From Diphasiastrum complanatum (lineage: Eukaryota > Streptophyta > Lycopodiopsida > Lycopodiales > Lycopodiaceae): a DNA stretch of 64,000 nucleotides. The stretch spans positions 217,882-281,881 of the forward strand of contig CM055103.1 of the NCBI GenBank assembly GCA_029204225.1, written 5' to 3'. Positions 54,937 through 64,000 of this stretch are shown here, in pieces; the first letter of the stretch is position 1, and the number at the start of each line of letters is the position of its first letter. The position numbers were made by a program, and so were the translations under genes. Below the pieces are notes generated by a model, which saw only the letters and a list, made by a program, of their open reading frames with translations, made no database searches and had not been told where the DNA came from.

Positions 54937-55412
54937 TGTAGGCCCAAAAGGAGCTATTAGACTTAAGAACAAGGCGGTTCCCTCTTTAGGACCTCCAAAG
55001 TAATTAAGAAGGATAACAGGCCAACAAGGGCCCAATGTAGTTTGAATAGTACTTAACAAGGGCTAACTATCCCTCAAGATAGTTAAGTTAAGCTAAGTAA
55101 GAGCATTGTCTATAACTAATCAAGAGACATCATTTTGTGAATCTTTTGGCTCATTTGCAAGTGAGAGCTTCTAGCTTCCTTGTAAATGTGAGCGATAGGG
55201 ATTTCCATTGCTAGGTCTCATGTGCCCTATTCACATGAATCAATGCTCCATTTCCATTGATTTTACTCTTTCTTTTATTGCTAATGTGATTCCATTGAGA
55301 TCTCATTGTTTCTAGCTTTCTATGCTTATGCTATCTTCAATGCTTTGTACTTTTCTTGCTCTTGGCTTTACTTCCATTGTAATTGCTATTGGCTTAGATT
55401 TGGCACATGACA
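54937..55412 (+). repeat. LTR of a further retroelement
   Basis: A TGTAGGCCCAAAAGG start and CACATGACA end, followed 5 bp later by a primer site (55418). It cuts off the copia integrase on its left. The start is inferred. Confidence 0.6.
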
Positions 55413-55417
55413 TTTCT

Positions 55418-55428
55418 TGGTATCAGAG
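55418..55428 (+). other. primer-binding site, initiator-Met tRNA
   Basis: TGGTATCAGAG, 5 bp after the presumed LTR end. Confidence 0.8.
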
Positions 55429-55429
55429 T

Positions 55430-56257
55430 ATAGATCCATGATTCATGATGATTCTATGAGGATTCCATCAGAGTTGATGATTGTTTTTGTAGTTTTCTTT
55501 TTGCTAGTTTTTAACTTTGAGTTTTTCAGTTCTGTTCAGACAAATTTATAGCATTTAATTTCATTTTTCATCTCTAATTTGTAGATCTTTGTTTTAGCTT
55601 TAATTTGCACCAATTTTCAAGCCATTTGGATAAGAGATGCAAAAGTTATTGCACTTTTTCCAATAGCTATCAAAATAGGTGACTAGAATTTTGCCTTCAC
55701 TTGATTTGAATTTTTCAGATTTGATATGAGTTTTAATTTATAATTTCTATCTATAGGATTTTAGAGCATTGTCTTAGCTTTGATTTGATCCATATGGCAG
55801 GTCATTTGGATAAGTATTCAAAAAGTTATGACAAATCTTGATTTGTAGCTCTAGTTTTGTTAGTTTTCTTTCTTCAAAATTTTTAGTCCAGTTTTGTTGT
55901 TAATTCGACCTATTAAATTCTGATACTATACCCTGATAGAGCTTGTTTTTAGCTTTTCAGAGGTACTGAGTTTGTGTGATTTGAATCAATATTGAATAAG
56001 TTATGATCAAATTTGTGGAGATGGATTAGAATTGCCAGAATTTTGAAATTTTTTTGTGAATTCTTTCCAAGTGAGAGAGAAGCACTTCAGTTTTCAATTC
56101 TGAAGCCTCATGTCCTTTGTAAATTTTTTTTGATTTCTTCAATTTGAAGTTTTATTTAAAACAAAAAAACATAACCTACCTCCATGCAGCCCTACCCTAA
56201 ACCTAAAAGTGTCTAAACCCTACGTTTTTTAGTCCTTATTAACCCTAAACCTAAACC
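55430..56257 (+). other. retroelement leader without gag; telomere-like words at its end
   Basis: T-rich untranslated-looking sequence follows the primer site and no gag start is found. From 56187 to 56263 CCCTAAACCTAAA-type words (ACCCTAAACCTAAACCCT) resemble degenerate plant telomere repeat. Confidence 0.45.
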
Positions 56258-56957
56258 CTTAGTCGCGACTCGGCTACTTCTAACTCGGTTCAGTTTGGCT
56301 CTACAACTGCTTCAGGATCAACGAAGAGTTAGATGCGGTTCTAACGAGAAAGTCTGTAGTGGGTTTCTTTCCTTGTCTAACCCGAATCCAAGATTTAGTC
56401 AATCTAGCATCAAAGAGACGAAGTTAGTTGTCACGCGTAGGTTCGTTCCCATGAGAGCGATAGTATAGTTCAGATTTCAACATGAATGAAGGATCTCTAA
56501 CACTAACATCCATTAACACTAAGCATTAACACCACATCCATTAACCCTAAATCCACAACAATGATAGAAACTTACTCTTCTCTCTCTCCCTTTCTCTCTC
56601 ACAAAAAGCATAAGAAATAGCAATCCCAATAATGATCAAATCCAACAATTAGCAAAATCCAAAGAAAGCATGAGAAATGGAGGAGAAGAGAGGAAGAGCA
56701 AGGACATTCATCAATCCATTTCTAAAGAGAACCAATCTGCTTTATTGAAATGAGGAATTGAACATGAGGAACAACTCGAGTTGGTCCCTTTTTATAGTAG
56801 AGAGGAGGACCCTGGCCTCTAAATCCTGTTGGTCCAGTCTTGCCTCTCTTTTTATTCAAATTTAAAAAAGTGTGGTAACCATCAAAATTGGAGGGAAACC
56901 CAACTTTATTCACTAACTTGGCATTTAGGCCCTGCGACATTAAAAGTCCCGCAAAAA
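56258..56957 (-). repeat. LTR-like sequence with TATA box on the minus strand
   Basis: The minus strand has CTACTATAAAAAGGGACC (TATA box, about 56795). It ends at the AGGCCTAAAGTCC block that is shared with 35139. Simple pyrimidine tracts and AGAAATAGCAATCCC-like repeats are inside. No partner LTR is seen. Confidence 0.45.
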
Positions 56958-57129
56958 GGCCTAAAGTCCTTTTATTGACTTTCTAATTAATCAAATAACT
57001 ATGTGATCATCGGGTTGGACTTACACACGCAGGGTGCCAAATCCCTCTCACTTATTAACTAGGGTTAGGATTGCCTTGGGATCCGCAAACTCAGTGAGTT
57101 AGAAATTGATGCTTTAATTATAGTGTTAA

Positions 57130-57850
57130 GATAAATCAGTGGATTCTCATCGCTGGCATTGGCAAATCATACGAAACTATCTTCCGACCTATTATAGCAT
57201 CTGTAGCTCTAGGAATATCTCTAATGGACATATTCTCTTAATACTGGTTCGCTTGGACTTGGAGTATCCGATTCTGTCATCACCAGAGTGAAGTAGGAGT
57301 CACACTCATCTTCACGATCATTGGCAATTGCAGCTCGCAGCCACTGAAAATGAGTACCCACGTTCTGTCAGAATCTTCATCAGATAGTCTATAAGATCAC
57401 GCCCAGCAAGATCCAACCTCAAAATAGCAGACATGAGATTCAGCCTCTGTTATTGTTTGCATAAACCTTGACCAGCTTCATTCTGGATTGAGATGCATTC
57501 AAATTGAAGTCTGCCTACATGTTAATGCTGCAACCGCTTCACATGATATTGAATGCTTGCAATTCTGACCATCTCGGAAATACTAGCTTCAAAGCGTCAG
57601 TGGTGAAACCAATAGTCAAGACAACACAATCATGTTCTTCATAAAATCTTGATGCCCTGTATAAGCATCAATGATGGTGCAGTAGAACTTAATGGTCTCA
57701 AACTTCCAAAGAGCGATATTGATGGTGATACCACGTTCACGCTCAGCTTTGAGCTTGTCAAGTACCCAGGCATATAATTTGATCGTTTGTTCATCCCTGC
57801 AGCTTCCTTTTCAATTCGTTCAATGACATTTGGACCAAGCCACCTTCACG
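57130..57850 (-). pseudogene. chimeric scrap: EF-1alpha fragment joined to actin fragment
   Basis: On the minus strand 57850-57640 reads [16 protein letters not shown], then (after a shift) [17 protein letters not shown] and IALWKFET, the GTPase domain of translation elongation factor 1-alpha; a worn continuation reaches about 57530. About 100 bp later (57440-57355) comes [27 protein letters not shown], a diagnostic actin segment with two changes. Further left (57350-57130) other coding-like words (IGRKIVSYDLPMPAMRIH) cannot be assigned. Two unrelated host genes lie side by side in the same orientation, which suggests capture by a transposon or template switching. Confidence 0.82.
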
Positions 57851-58130
57851 CCGGTTGAGATGCCAACAAATTAGCATTCGATCGAGATTTCTCTCACTCT
57901 ACCCTCTACCCGTTCTCTCACTTCCTCCAACTCCTTCGATCGAGATTGGATTTGAAGTTTGGTTACGTCCATTCTCTCTCTACGAAGCCATCGCGACGTC
58001 CGCTACCCTCCTTCTCTCTCTACGTTCCTCTCTCTCTCTCCGTCGGTCACGTAGCCGATGTCGGTCACCTCCTATCTCTTTCTAAATTCCGTCGGTTGAG
58101 ATTTTCCCTTTTTTTATCTCTCTAGCACGA
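57851..58130. repeat. pyrimidine-rich tract with GTCGGTTGAGAT motif
   Basis: CTCTCTC-rich sequence with one CCGGTTGAGATG (57847) and one GTCGGTTGAGAT (58091), 240 bp apart, the same core as the arrays at 15.4 and 23.6 kb. Confidence 0.65.
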
Positions 58131-58795
58131 TCCATTCTGTTGTTACAAATTTTATTTTATTTTATTTTATTTTTGACGAGCACCCAAATGCACCAAAAGA
58201 GCAGCCAATACAAAAGTTTGCCGATAATTTTCAGATTTTTGATGGTTCTTTCTATTCTTCTACGAGCACAAGAATGTTTCATGGATTCCAAAAAAATTAT
58301 TGAATTCAATTTTGATTTTTTTTCATACCCCCCCTTCTAAGTTGGATATAATCCATTTTACCAGTTTTTCGTTTAGCTTCCGTAACTTCCTTGTTTTTAG
58401 TGTAGTAAAAACGAAAAGTGATCAGAATGATGAGCCTGACACTGCTAAGCTATTAAAATTGTGTCATTATTACTTTTTGAATATTTTTCAAGACCCCTTT
58501 TTTTTAGTCAGTTTTTTTTCGTGTTTCCATTAGAAATTTTCAAATCTTCATATCATCTTCGTTTTAGATCGGATTCAAACGCTGTAAAAAGGAAAAAATT
58601 GTTTGTGGTGACAGATTGAACACAACTACTACTTCATTTTAATTTGTTACACTATCCATTCACAGCCACTTTATGCTTAGAGGACTCAGAATTTTTAAGT
58701 GAGTGGAGAAGAGCAATTTTACCAGCTTGTAAAATATCATTTTGAATAAATTTTAAACGGTGAATTCATAGTCCACAAGTCTTCACTAGTCATTA
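58131..58795. other. AT-rich spacer, no gene
   Basis: Contains a short (TTTTA)n run near 58150. Probably the leader of the gag to its right. Confidence 0.4.
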
Positions 58796-59251
58796 ATGAT
58801 GGACCATTGTAGTCAAAACATTCAATTTCCATCTATTGATGAAATACAATATGAAATCGTACATTACAACCTTGTATTTGACGGACAACCAAGTTCAATC
58901 AGCATTGATGATTGGTGGACTGAATTAGAAGCTTATTTTCGTCATCGCCATTCTTCTGAAGAAGATAAAATCTATTTCGCTTCATTGTGCTTTCAAGGAC
59001 AAGTTCAAGCATGGTGGGATACTCAAGCACATTCGGACACAAAGCTTTGGAATCAATTCAAAATTGCTTGCATCGATAGTATTACCAGATTTTATGAGAA
59101 ATCATTCGAATCTCTCAAACAAATTGGTTTTGTACAACAATTTAATCAAAAATTCTTGGCATTGGTTCAGAAGACAAAATTTGAGTATAGAAAATGTTTG
59201 AACTACTATGTGGATTTCCTCCTTATAACCCAGATTATCTCTTATGCATAA
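58796..59251 (+). pseudogene. gypsy gag fragment
   Basis: The 151-aa frame has YNLVFDGQPSSISIDDWWTELEAYF, then YFASLCFQGQVQAWWDT and WNQFKIACIDSITRFY, the retrotransposon gag pattern (AxxWW). It ends early; later pieces of the same protein (59250-59330) are in other frames. Confidence 0.8.
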
Positions 59252-59649
59252 ATAGATCTCAGATGGAAGATGTTTACTATCACTCGTAGTGAAATTATTC
59301 AAAGGAAAAGTCCTAAATATAATGAGTGAATTCTTTTTGGAAAGACACTTATTAATGACTTTTTGAATATTTTCATATAGTCGTCTCTTCAGTTAACTTT
59401 TGTAAGAAATTGGAAAATTCTTTTGAAAAGAAGAGGTGAAGTGATGTGTAAAGGTCTATTAGAAGATCTATTGGTTGCACAGTTTTTGGGTGGCCCCACA
59501 CCAGTTGGAGTATAGAAATATGAACAGTTCTTGGTGAAATTTCTTCACACTGCTTATTCAGCCAATTAACTTTTAACCACAAGTAATCCAATTCCTCAAG
59601 TCAATTGCAAATGATTCAGAAATCTCAAATGGATTTGTGTATTCTAGAA

Positions 59650-60467
59650 CTCACCCAAAGGATAGCTTATTCAAGTGATTCTTAATGGCTTGTTGGATGC
59701 TCATGCTAACATTGTTCAAAGTAAAGCTATTCAAAAGACTTTGCCAAGTTTGATGGATCTTCAAGAGATCTTGATCAATGAGGAATATAGGCTTCAAGCA
59801 AGAGGTGGATCTACATCGACACTTCAAGAGGATGCTATGTTCACAAAGGGCAAATTCAAGGGCAAAACCAAAAGTAAGTGTCTAAAGGGCAAGATCAAGT
59901 GGATGCTTCTTCAAGTGGCAAAAAGAAGGATAGATCAAAGCTCAAGTGCTTCTATTGTGGCATCAAAGGACACTTTGCAAGTGAGTGCTACAAGAAGAAG
60001 AGAGATCAAGGAGACAAGCAAGGTAATCTTACTTTTGATGAGGATGATTTGGATGTTCAAGACGCAAATGATGATGCTTTTGTGATGTCTTCATGTATGC
60101 TTACTAATGATGGAGATCTAGATCCTTAGTGGATTGATAATGGAGCAAGCTCACACATGACCTTTTACAAAGAGTACTTCACTTCTTTGTTGGCATATGG
60201 AGATGACGAGGGTGATCTACATGGCCAATGATGGTGAGTGTGCAATCAAAGGGATTGGCAAAATTCCTATTTCTCTCTCTACAAATAGGAATGTTCATGG
60301 AGGATGTCTTGTTTATTCCATCTATTACCAAGAATTTGCTTAGTGTGAGTCAAATGCTAAGTAAGGGCCTCAAGGTGGAGTTTGATGGAGATGCTTGTTT
60401 GATCAAAAGGAAGGATGTCTTGATTGGAAAAGGTAAAAGGCAAGGGAAGTTGTTCAAACTAGATTGA
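59650..60467 (+). pseudogene. copia gag end, zinc knuckle and protease, broken
   Basis: A frame starting LIQVILNGLLDAHANIVQ leads to the knuckle CFYCGIKGHFASECY (59950). After a stop comes WIDNGASSHMTFYKEYF, where the active site DSG has become DNG. The protease tail (60290-60467) has VLFIPSITKNLLSVSQML to KLFKLD. The 5' part of gag and all of pol after the protease are missing. Confidence 0.87.
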
Positions 60468-60469
60468 TA

Positions 60470-62131
60470 GGAGAAATTCCCGATGGCATTGCAAGACTGG
60501 TAAGCAATAGGGAGGATGTTATTCACCAATGAACTCTCACCATCGGAAAGCAACAATCATCCTCATTACCCACATAGCGTCCTCACCCTCTCATACTCTC
60601 CCAAAGGGCTTTCACTCAAATAAATCACTACATCCTCTCTTCATACAAAACAAAAATTCTCTCTCCAGCATGCAACACTCTCACGTTCAAGAATATTGCT
60701 CTCTTTTTTAGGCATCTCTCACACCTTCCCCTTCAAAATGTCATGTTTTCATTCTTCAAGCCCTTCATGAAAATTGTCTTCTCTTGTACATGGCTCTTAG
60801 TTGTGATTTGACCACAAGTGGTACCCTTCCCCTTTTAGAAAGATGGGTTGGAGTCATGGTGGGTATAGGGGTACCACATGTGTGAGCCACTTCTCTCTTT
60901 TGCACTTGTTGGTGGTGTAAATGGTAAGTACTTCCCTTAATACTTTTCTTAATTGGGTAGTCCTCATTTCTACTTGTGGTCAATTCCTACCACTTTTAGG
61001 TAGGGTATTTTTGGTAACACTTTTGGCCTCTACTTGCAATTTCCATTTGCGTGTCCATGGCCCATGGCTTAAGCTGTCGAGGTGATATGTCTACTAGTGT
61101 GCCGCTTCGACTTGCACCGAGACTTGCCTATAGTTTTGTCACAGTTTCCTTGACCCTGTCCCATCATTTTTGACCATTTGTTGCGAGTTAATTTTTCTCT
61201 TTGCCGGTTTTTTTCGTGTATCATTACTGGCGAGCACTCATGACTTGGAGTTTCTTCAAGGCAACCGATCCCCTAAAAAACACAGTAGGCAAGTAACAGA
61301 GTACATTGGAAAACTCGCTCGGCCATGCCGGCTAGTATAATCAGGCCAATTCGAAGGCCGTAAACTATTCTATGGGCCATTTCTAAGGCCTCAAAATTTG
61401 CTCTAGCCACATTTGGGCGGGCTAGGACTCCTATCTATAGGCAACTATGTGCCGAATCTGGCAACACGGCACCAACTGTATGTTGATTCTTCTATCCCCA
61501 GCCTAGATACCAACCAGAGATAGAAGAACTGGGCCCTGTTTCGGCCGAACCTGCGATGTCCTGATTTCTACCGAACTTCTGCTGAAGTCAGCCGAGAACA
61601 TGTGTGATTCCCTTGTAGTATAGAGCACCGCCTATCAGAGGGCTCCCCTATTCGTCCTTCAACCTGGAATCACTTGAAAACACCCATCTTTTTGGATTTC
61701 TTGCTTTCTTGCACCAAGAATTGCCGAAACTTGAGTCTAGACACCCATTTTCAACAAAGCACATTTCTAGACAGCAAGAAAGTTAATCTACTCTATAAAG
61801 AACAGAAATATACAGAAATGAAAGTAAAAAAGCATACTAGATCTGATCTGCAACTAGCTAACTATAAGATCTATACTAGAAATAAAGAAACTAACTAGCC
61901 TAGAATCTCATCCTACTCTGGTGATGTTACAAATGCACCCACCATTCGTAAAATCATCATACCAAGGCTACATTGGAAGATCCCGATCTATAAATATGAG
62001 AGATTACCCATCAAGATCTACTTACAAACTCTTGGCACTAAGAGATTTACACTATCAATCAATACATCACATAGCAAGATGATTGAAAGACAACATCAAA
62101 TCAAGAGCTCCTCTCCACGAGGTAGAGGCTT
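60470..62131. other. no gene recognised
   Basis: 60470-61000 is CT-rich and may be LTR debris. 61020-61650 is GC-richer than the surroundings but without a convincing frame. 61660-62110 is AT-rich. Confidence 0.35.
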
Positions 62132-62881
62132 CTAGTGCCACAATTCAGCCAACCCCAATGATTGTGATGTAGAAGCAACAAGACACATAGAGGGAATTCG
62201 TCGCCCATAGGTATCCATAATGAATAAGCCAGCATGCATTGTTCCCGAAACAATAATCAAGAGTGATCTTTTAAGATCCTTGACAAGACACTTATCTTCT
62301 TTGAACTCAACAACTAGTCCTTGCTTCAACATAGTTGAAACCGAAAGAAAATTCTTCTTGATTTCCGGAACATAAAGCACATTCTTAATGTACTTTTCTT
62401 CACCATTAGGCAGAATGATGGCTACTATTCCAATTCCATGAATAGAATAAGATGCGTCATCCGCACATTGTACCTTACTTCCATTTTGCACTTTCACTAA
62501 TTTAGTGAATGCTTCTTTGCGAGAAGTCATATGATGAGTAGCACCACTATCAATCACCCATTCAATGGGCTGAAAATCAGCAACTTGCAAAATAGAACCT
62601 GAATTCCTCATAGATGTAGAAGTACTAGTAGAAGCAATATTAGACACAAAAGCATAGTCTTGGTTGAAGAGATCACCACTAGTTGCAAGCTCTTGCTCCA
62701 AAGTAGAAAGTGAAGCACTAGTATCAATTCCTTCACTCGCCTCTTTCGCAAGCTTCTTCTTACAATCCTTGATGAAGTGCCCATACTTCTTGCAATAATG
62801 GCACTTCTCTTTCTTCTTTTGAGTGTGACATCTTGACCTCCAATGGGCTTTTGCTGAGAATCTACAAATTTTCAGCCACAA
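62132..62881 (-). pseudogene. copia gag zinc knuckle and protease (249 aa)
   Basis: The frame has CHYCKKYGHFIKDC (CX2CX4HX4C), a Ser/Thr linker, the protease active site EWVIDSGATHHMTS (intact), and VLYVPEIKKNFLSVSTML to the end. It belongs to the element whose primer site and 5' LTR lie at 63256-63724. Gag before the knuckle is missing (only a 390-bp leader remains) and the copy ends abruptly at 62132, so it is a fragment. Confidence 0.9.
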
Positions 62882-63255
62882 GTTGACCTAACCCTGAATA
62901 GGGTTTGCTGAATTTTGGGCACCCTCCTACACAAATGCAATCTTGAAAACAAAAATAGCAAGATAAGGAGACACCACAACCAAAAATTTAGTAGATTTTT
63001 GGGCGCCCTCCTCCAAACAAACCTTGCTGAAAATTGGTTGCATAAAAATCAGATTTGAGATTCTGATTTTTGGGTGCCACAAATTGCTCCTACAAGATCT
63101 CTGATCGGCGCCCTCCTTCAACCTGAAAAGAGAGACAAAAGCTGATCCAAACTCCACTTGGAAAAATCAACAGGATGCTGAAATTTCACAACAAAAAGTA
63201 GAGAAGCTCCTCTTCTGGTAGGGCACCAACAAACAAGCTTGCTGCAGATCCGGTA

Positions 63256-63267
63256 GCTCTGATACCA
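63256..63267 (-). other. primer-binding site, initiator-Met tRNA
   Basis: The minus strand reads TGGTATCAGAGC immediately after the LTR end. Confidence 0.92.
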
Positions 63268-63724
63268 TGTAGGAAAGCAAGAGTGAAGTCACCAAGATCT
63301 AGTTATCAATCAATCTCCACAAGAAACAAGAGAGAAGAGGCTGGGCGCCCAACTCTAAGAGAGAGAGAGAAAAAAAAAAAAACAGCAACAAGAGCAATGG
63401 AGAGCAATGCTTAGCCAAACTGTTTAAAATGGAATACACAATGAGCATCTAAGTACTCTACTTGGATGTGGCCAAATGCCACCAAACCCTAAGGTTAACC
63501 ACTTACTAAATGTAGGGCACCCCTAAAAGTCAAGATAGGGCCCCTAAACAAAATTAGACCTCTAAGGACCCACGAGTCAGTACATGACCAAAATTGGGTC
63601 CAACTGAACTTAAGACAAACTTAAGATGGCCTAAATAACTAAATATCCATGGTTACACAAATCTTGACCTTTTGGGTCAAAATTCCCTATGGATTAACTT
63701 TATCATAGTCATTTATTTCTAACA
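63268..63724 (-). repeat. 5' LTR of a copia element
   Basis: Minus-strand ends are TGTTAGAAATAAATG and CTTTCCTACA (TG...CA), with the primer site adjoining. Length 457 bp. It contains an (AG)n and poly-A stretch near 63355-63382. Confidence 0.85.
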
Positions 63725-63806
63725 TTCCCTACGGGAGATCCAGCATCAAGAAGCCCCATGCCTGGAAGAAGGTAGCCACATCACCATACCAGGAAGATCT
63801 AGCCTG

Positions 63807-64000
63807 CTATCCAGCTATAGCTCGAGAAGAGGTAAGCGTTGCCATCGCGTATCCGTGAGTATCCATGGTCTCAAGTCGATGTAGAAAGGTAACAATCTGA
63901 AACAAAGCCTCTACCACCATGGGAAGTGAGGCGAACTCCGCCAAAAGGATCTCATGAGGAACTGATGGCTTTGCACGAATCATCCTCCCTAACATGGTGA
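63807..64000 (-). pseudogene. probable LINE ORF2 C-terminal fragment
   Basis: The minus-strand frame reads LGRMIRAKPSVPHEILLAEFASLPMVVEALFQIVTFLHRL and runs off the window. This pattern (a small basic start, AEFGxLPLxxxALFQxxxFLHRL) is typical of the region after RT in plant LINE ORF2. Short, so moderate certainty. Confidence 0.5.

Overview
The window is nuclear DNA of a land plant with a large, repeat-rich genome. Evidence: spliced genes with GT-AG introns, a DYW-type pentatricopeptide repeat (PPR) gene, plant PDF motifs, and layer on layer of decayed Ty1/copia and Ty3/gypsy elements primed by initiator-Met tRNA (TGGTATCAGAGC). The nearly identical PPR repeats and the high LTR load fit a seed-free vascular plant such as a fern, but the sequence alone does not prove the species.

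Layout. 1-4.7 kb: broken Ty3/gypsy pol (+), split inside RNase H by a 1.67-kb non-coding DNA element. 4.9-9.4 kb: copia element (-) with both LTRs but no reverse transcriptase. 9.7-12.5 kb: copia fragments and an LTR piece. 13.1-15.3 kb: broken coiled-coil ORF of unknown family (-). 15.8-23.1 kb: island bounded by a perfect 35-bp inverted repeat. It holds a decayed intron-containing transposase-like gene, two apparently intact spliced genes of unknown function, and the last exons of a Ulp1-like cysteine peptidase. 24.2-28.9 kb: best host gene, eight exons in phase, joining three PDF motifs (known from OSB organellar ssDNA-binding proteins) to a PPR-E-DYW RNA-editing protein. 29.4-38.6 kb: copia and gypsy scraps, simple repeats and AT-rich DNA. 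38.7-40.1 kb: GC-rich secreted protein gene (-) of the PUD (up-regulated in daf-2) family with a TATA box, and a 72-bp minisatellite at its 3' end. 40.1-44.2 kb: repeats and a gag fragment. 44.2-47.2 kb: second copia pol lacking RT. 48.5-49.3 kb: ABCC transporter pseudogene. 50.6-56 kb: copia elements, one interrupted by an 87-bp tRNA-derived insert with a 14-bp target duplication. 57.3-57.9 kb: chimeric EF-1alpha plus actin gene scrap. 58.8-64 kb: gypsy gag, copia gag/protease, an LTR with primer site, and a probable LINE tail.

How it works together: only four loci look able to make protein, the PDF-PPR-DYW gene, the PUD gene and the two spliced genes of the 16-23 kb island. The first probably acts in organelle RNA editing. 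The island looks like an unclassified DNA transposon carrying accessory genes. Everything else is transposon debris or captured gene fragments. Exon structures were built by hand from splice signals and reading phase and have no transcript support here.
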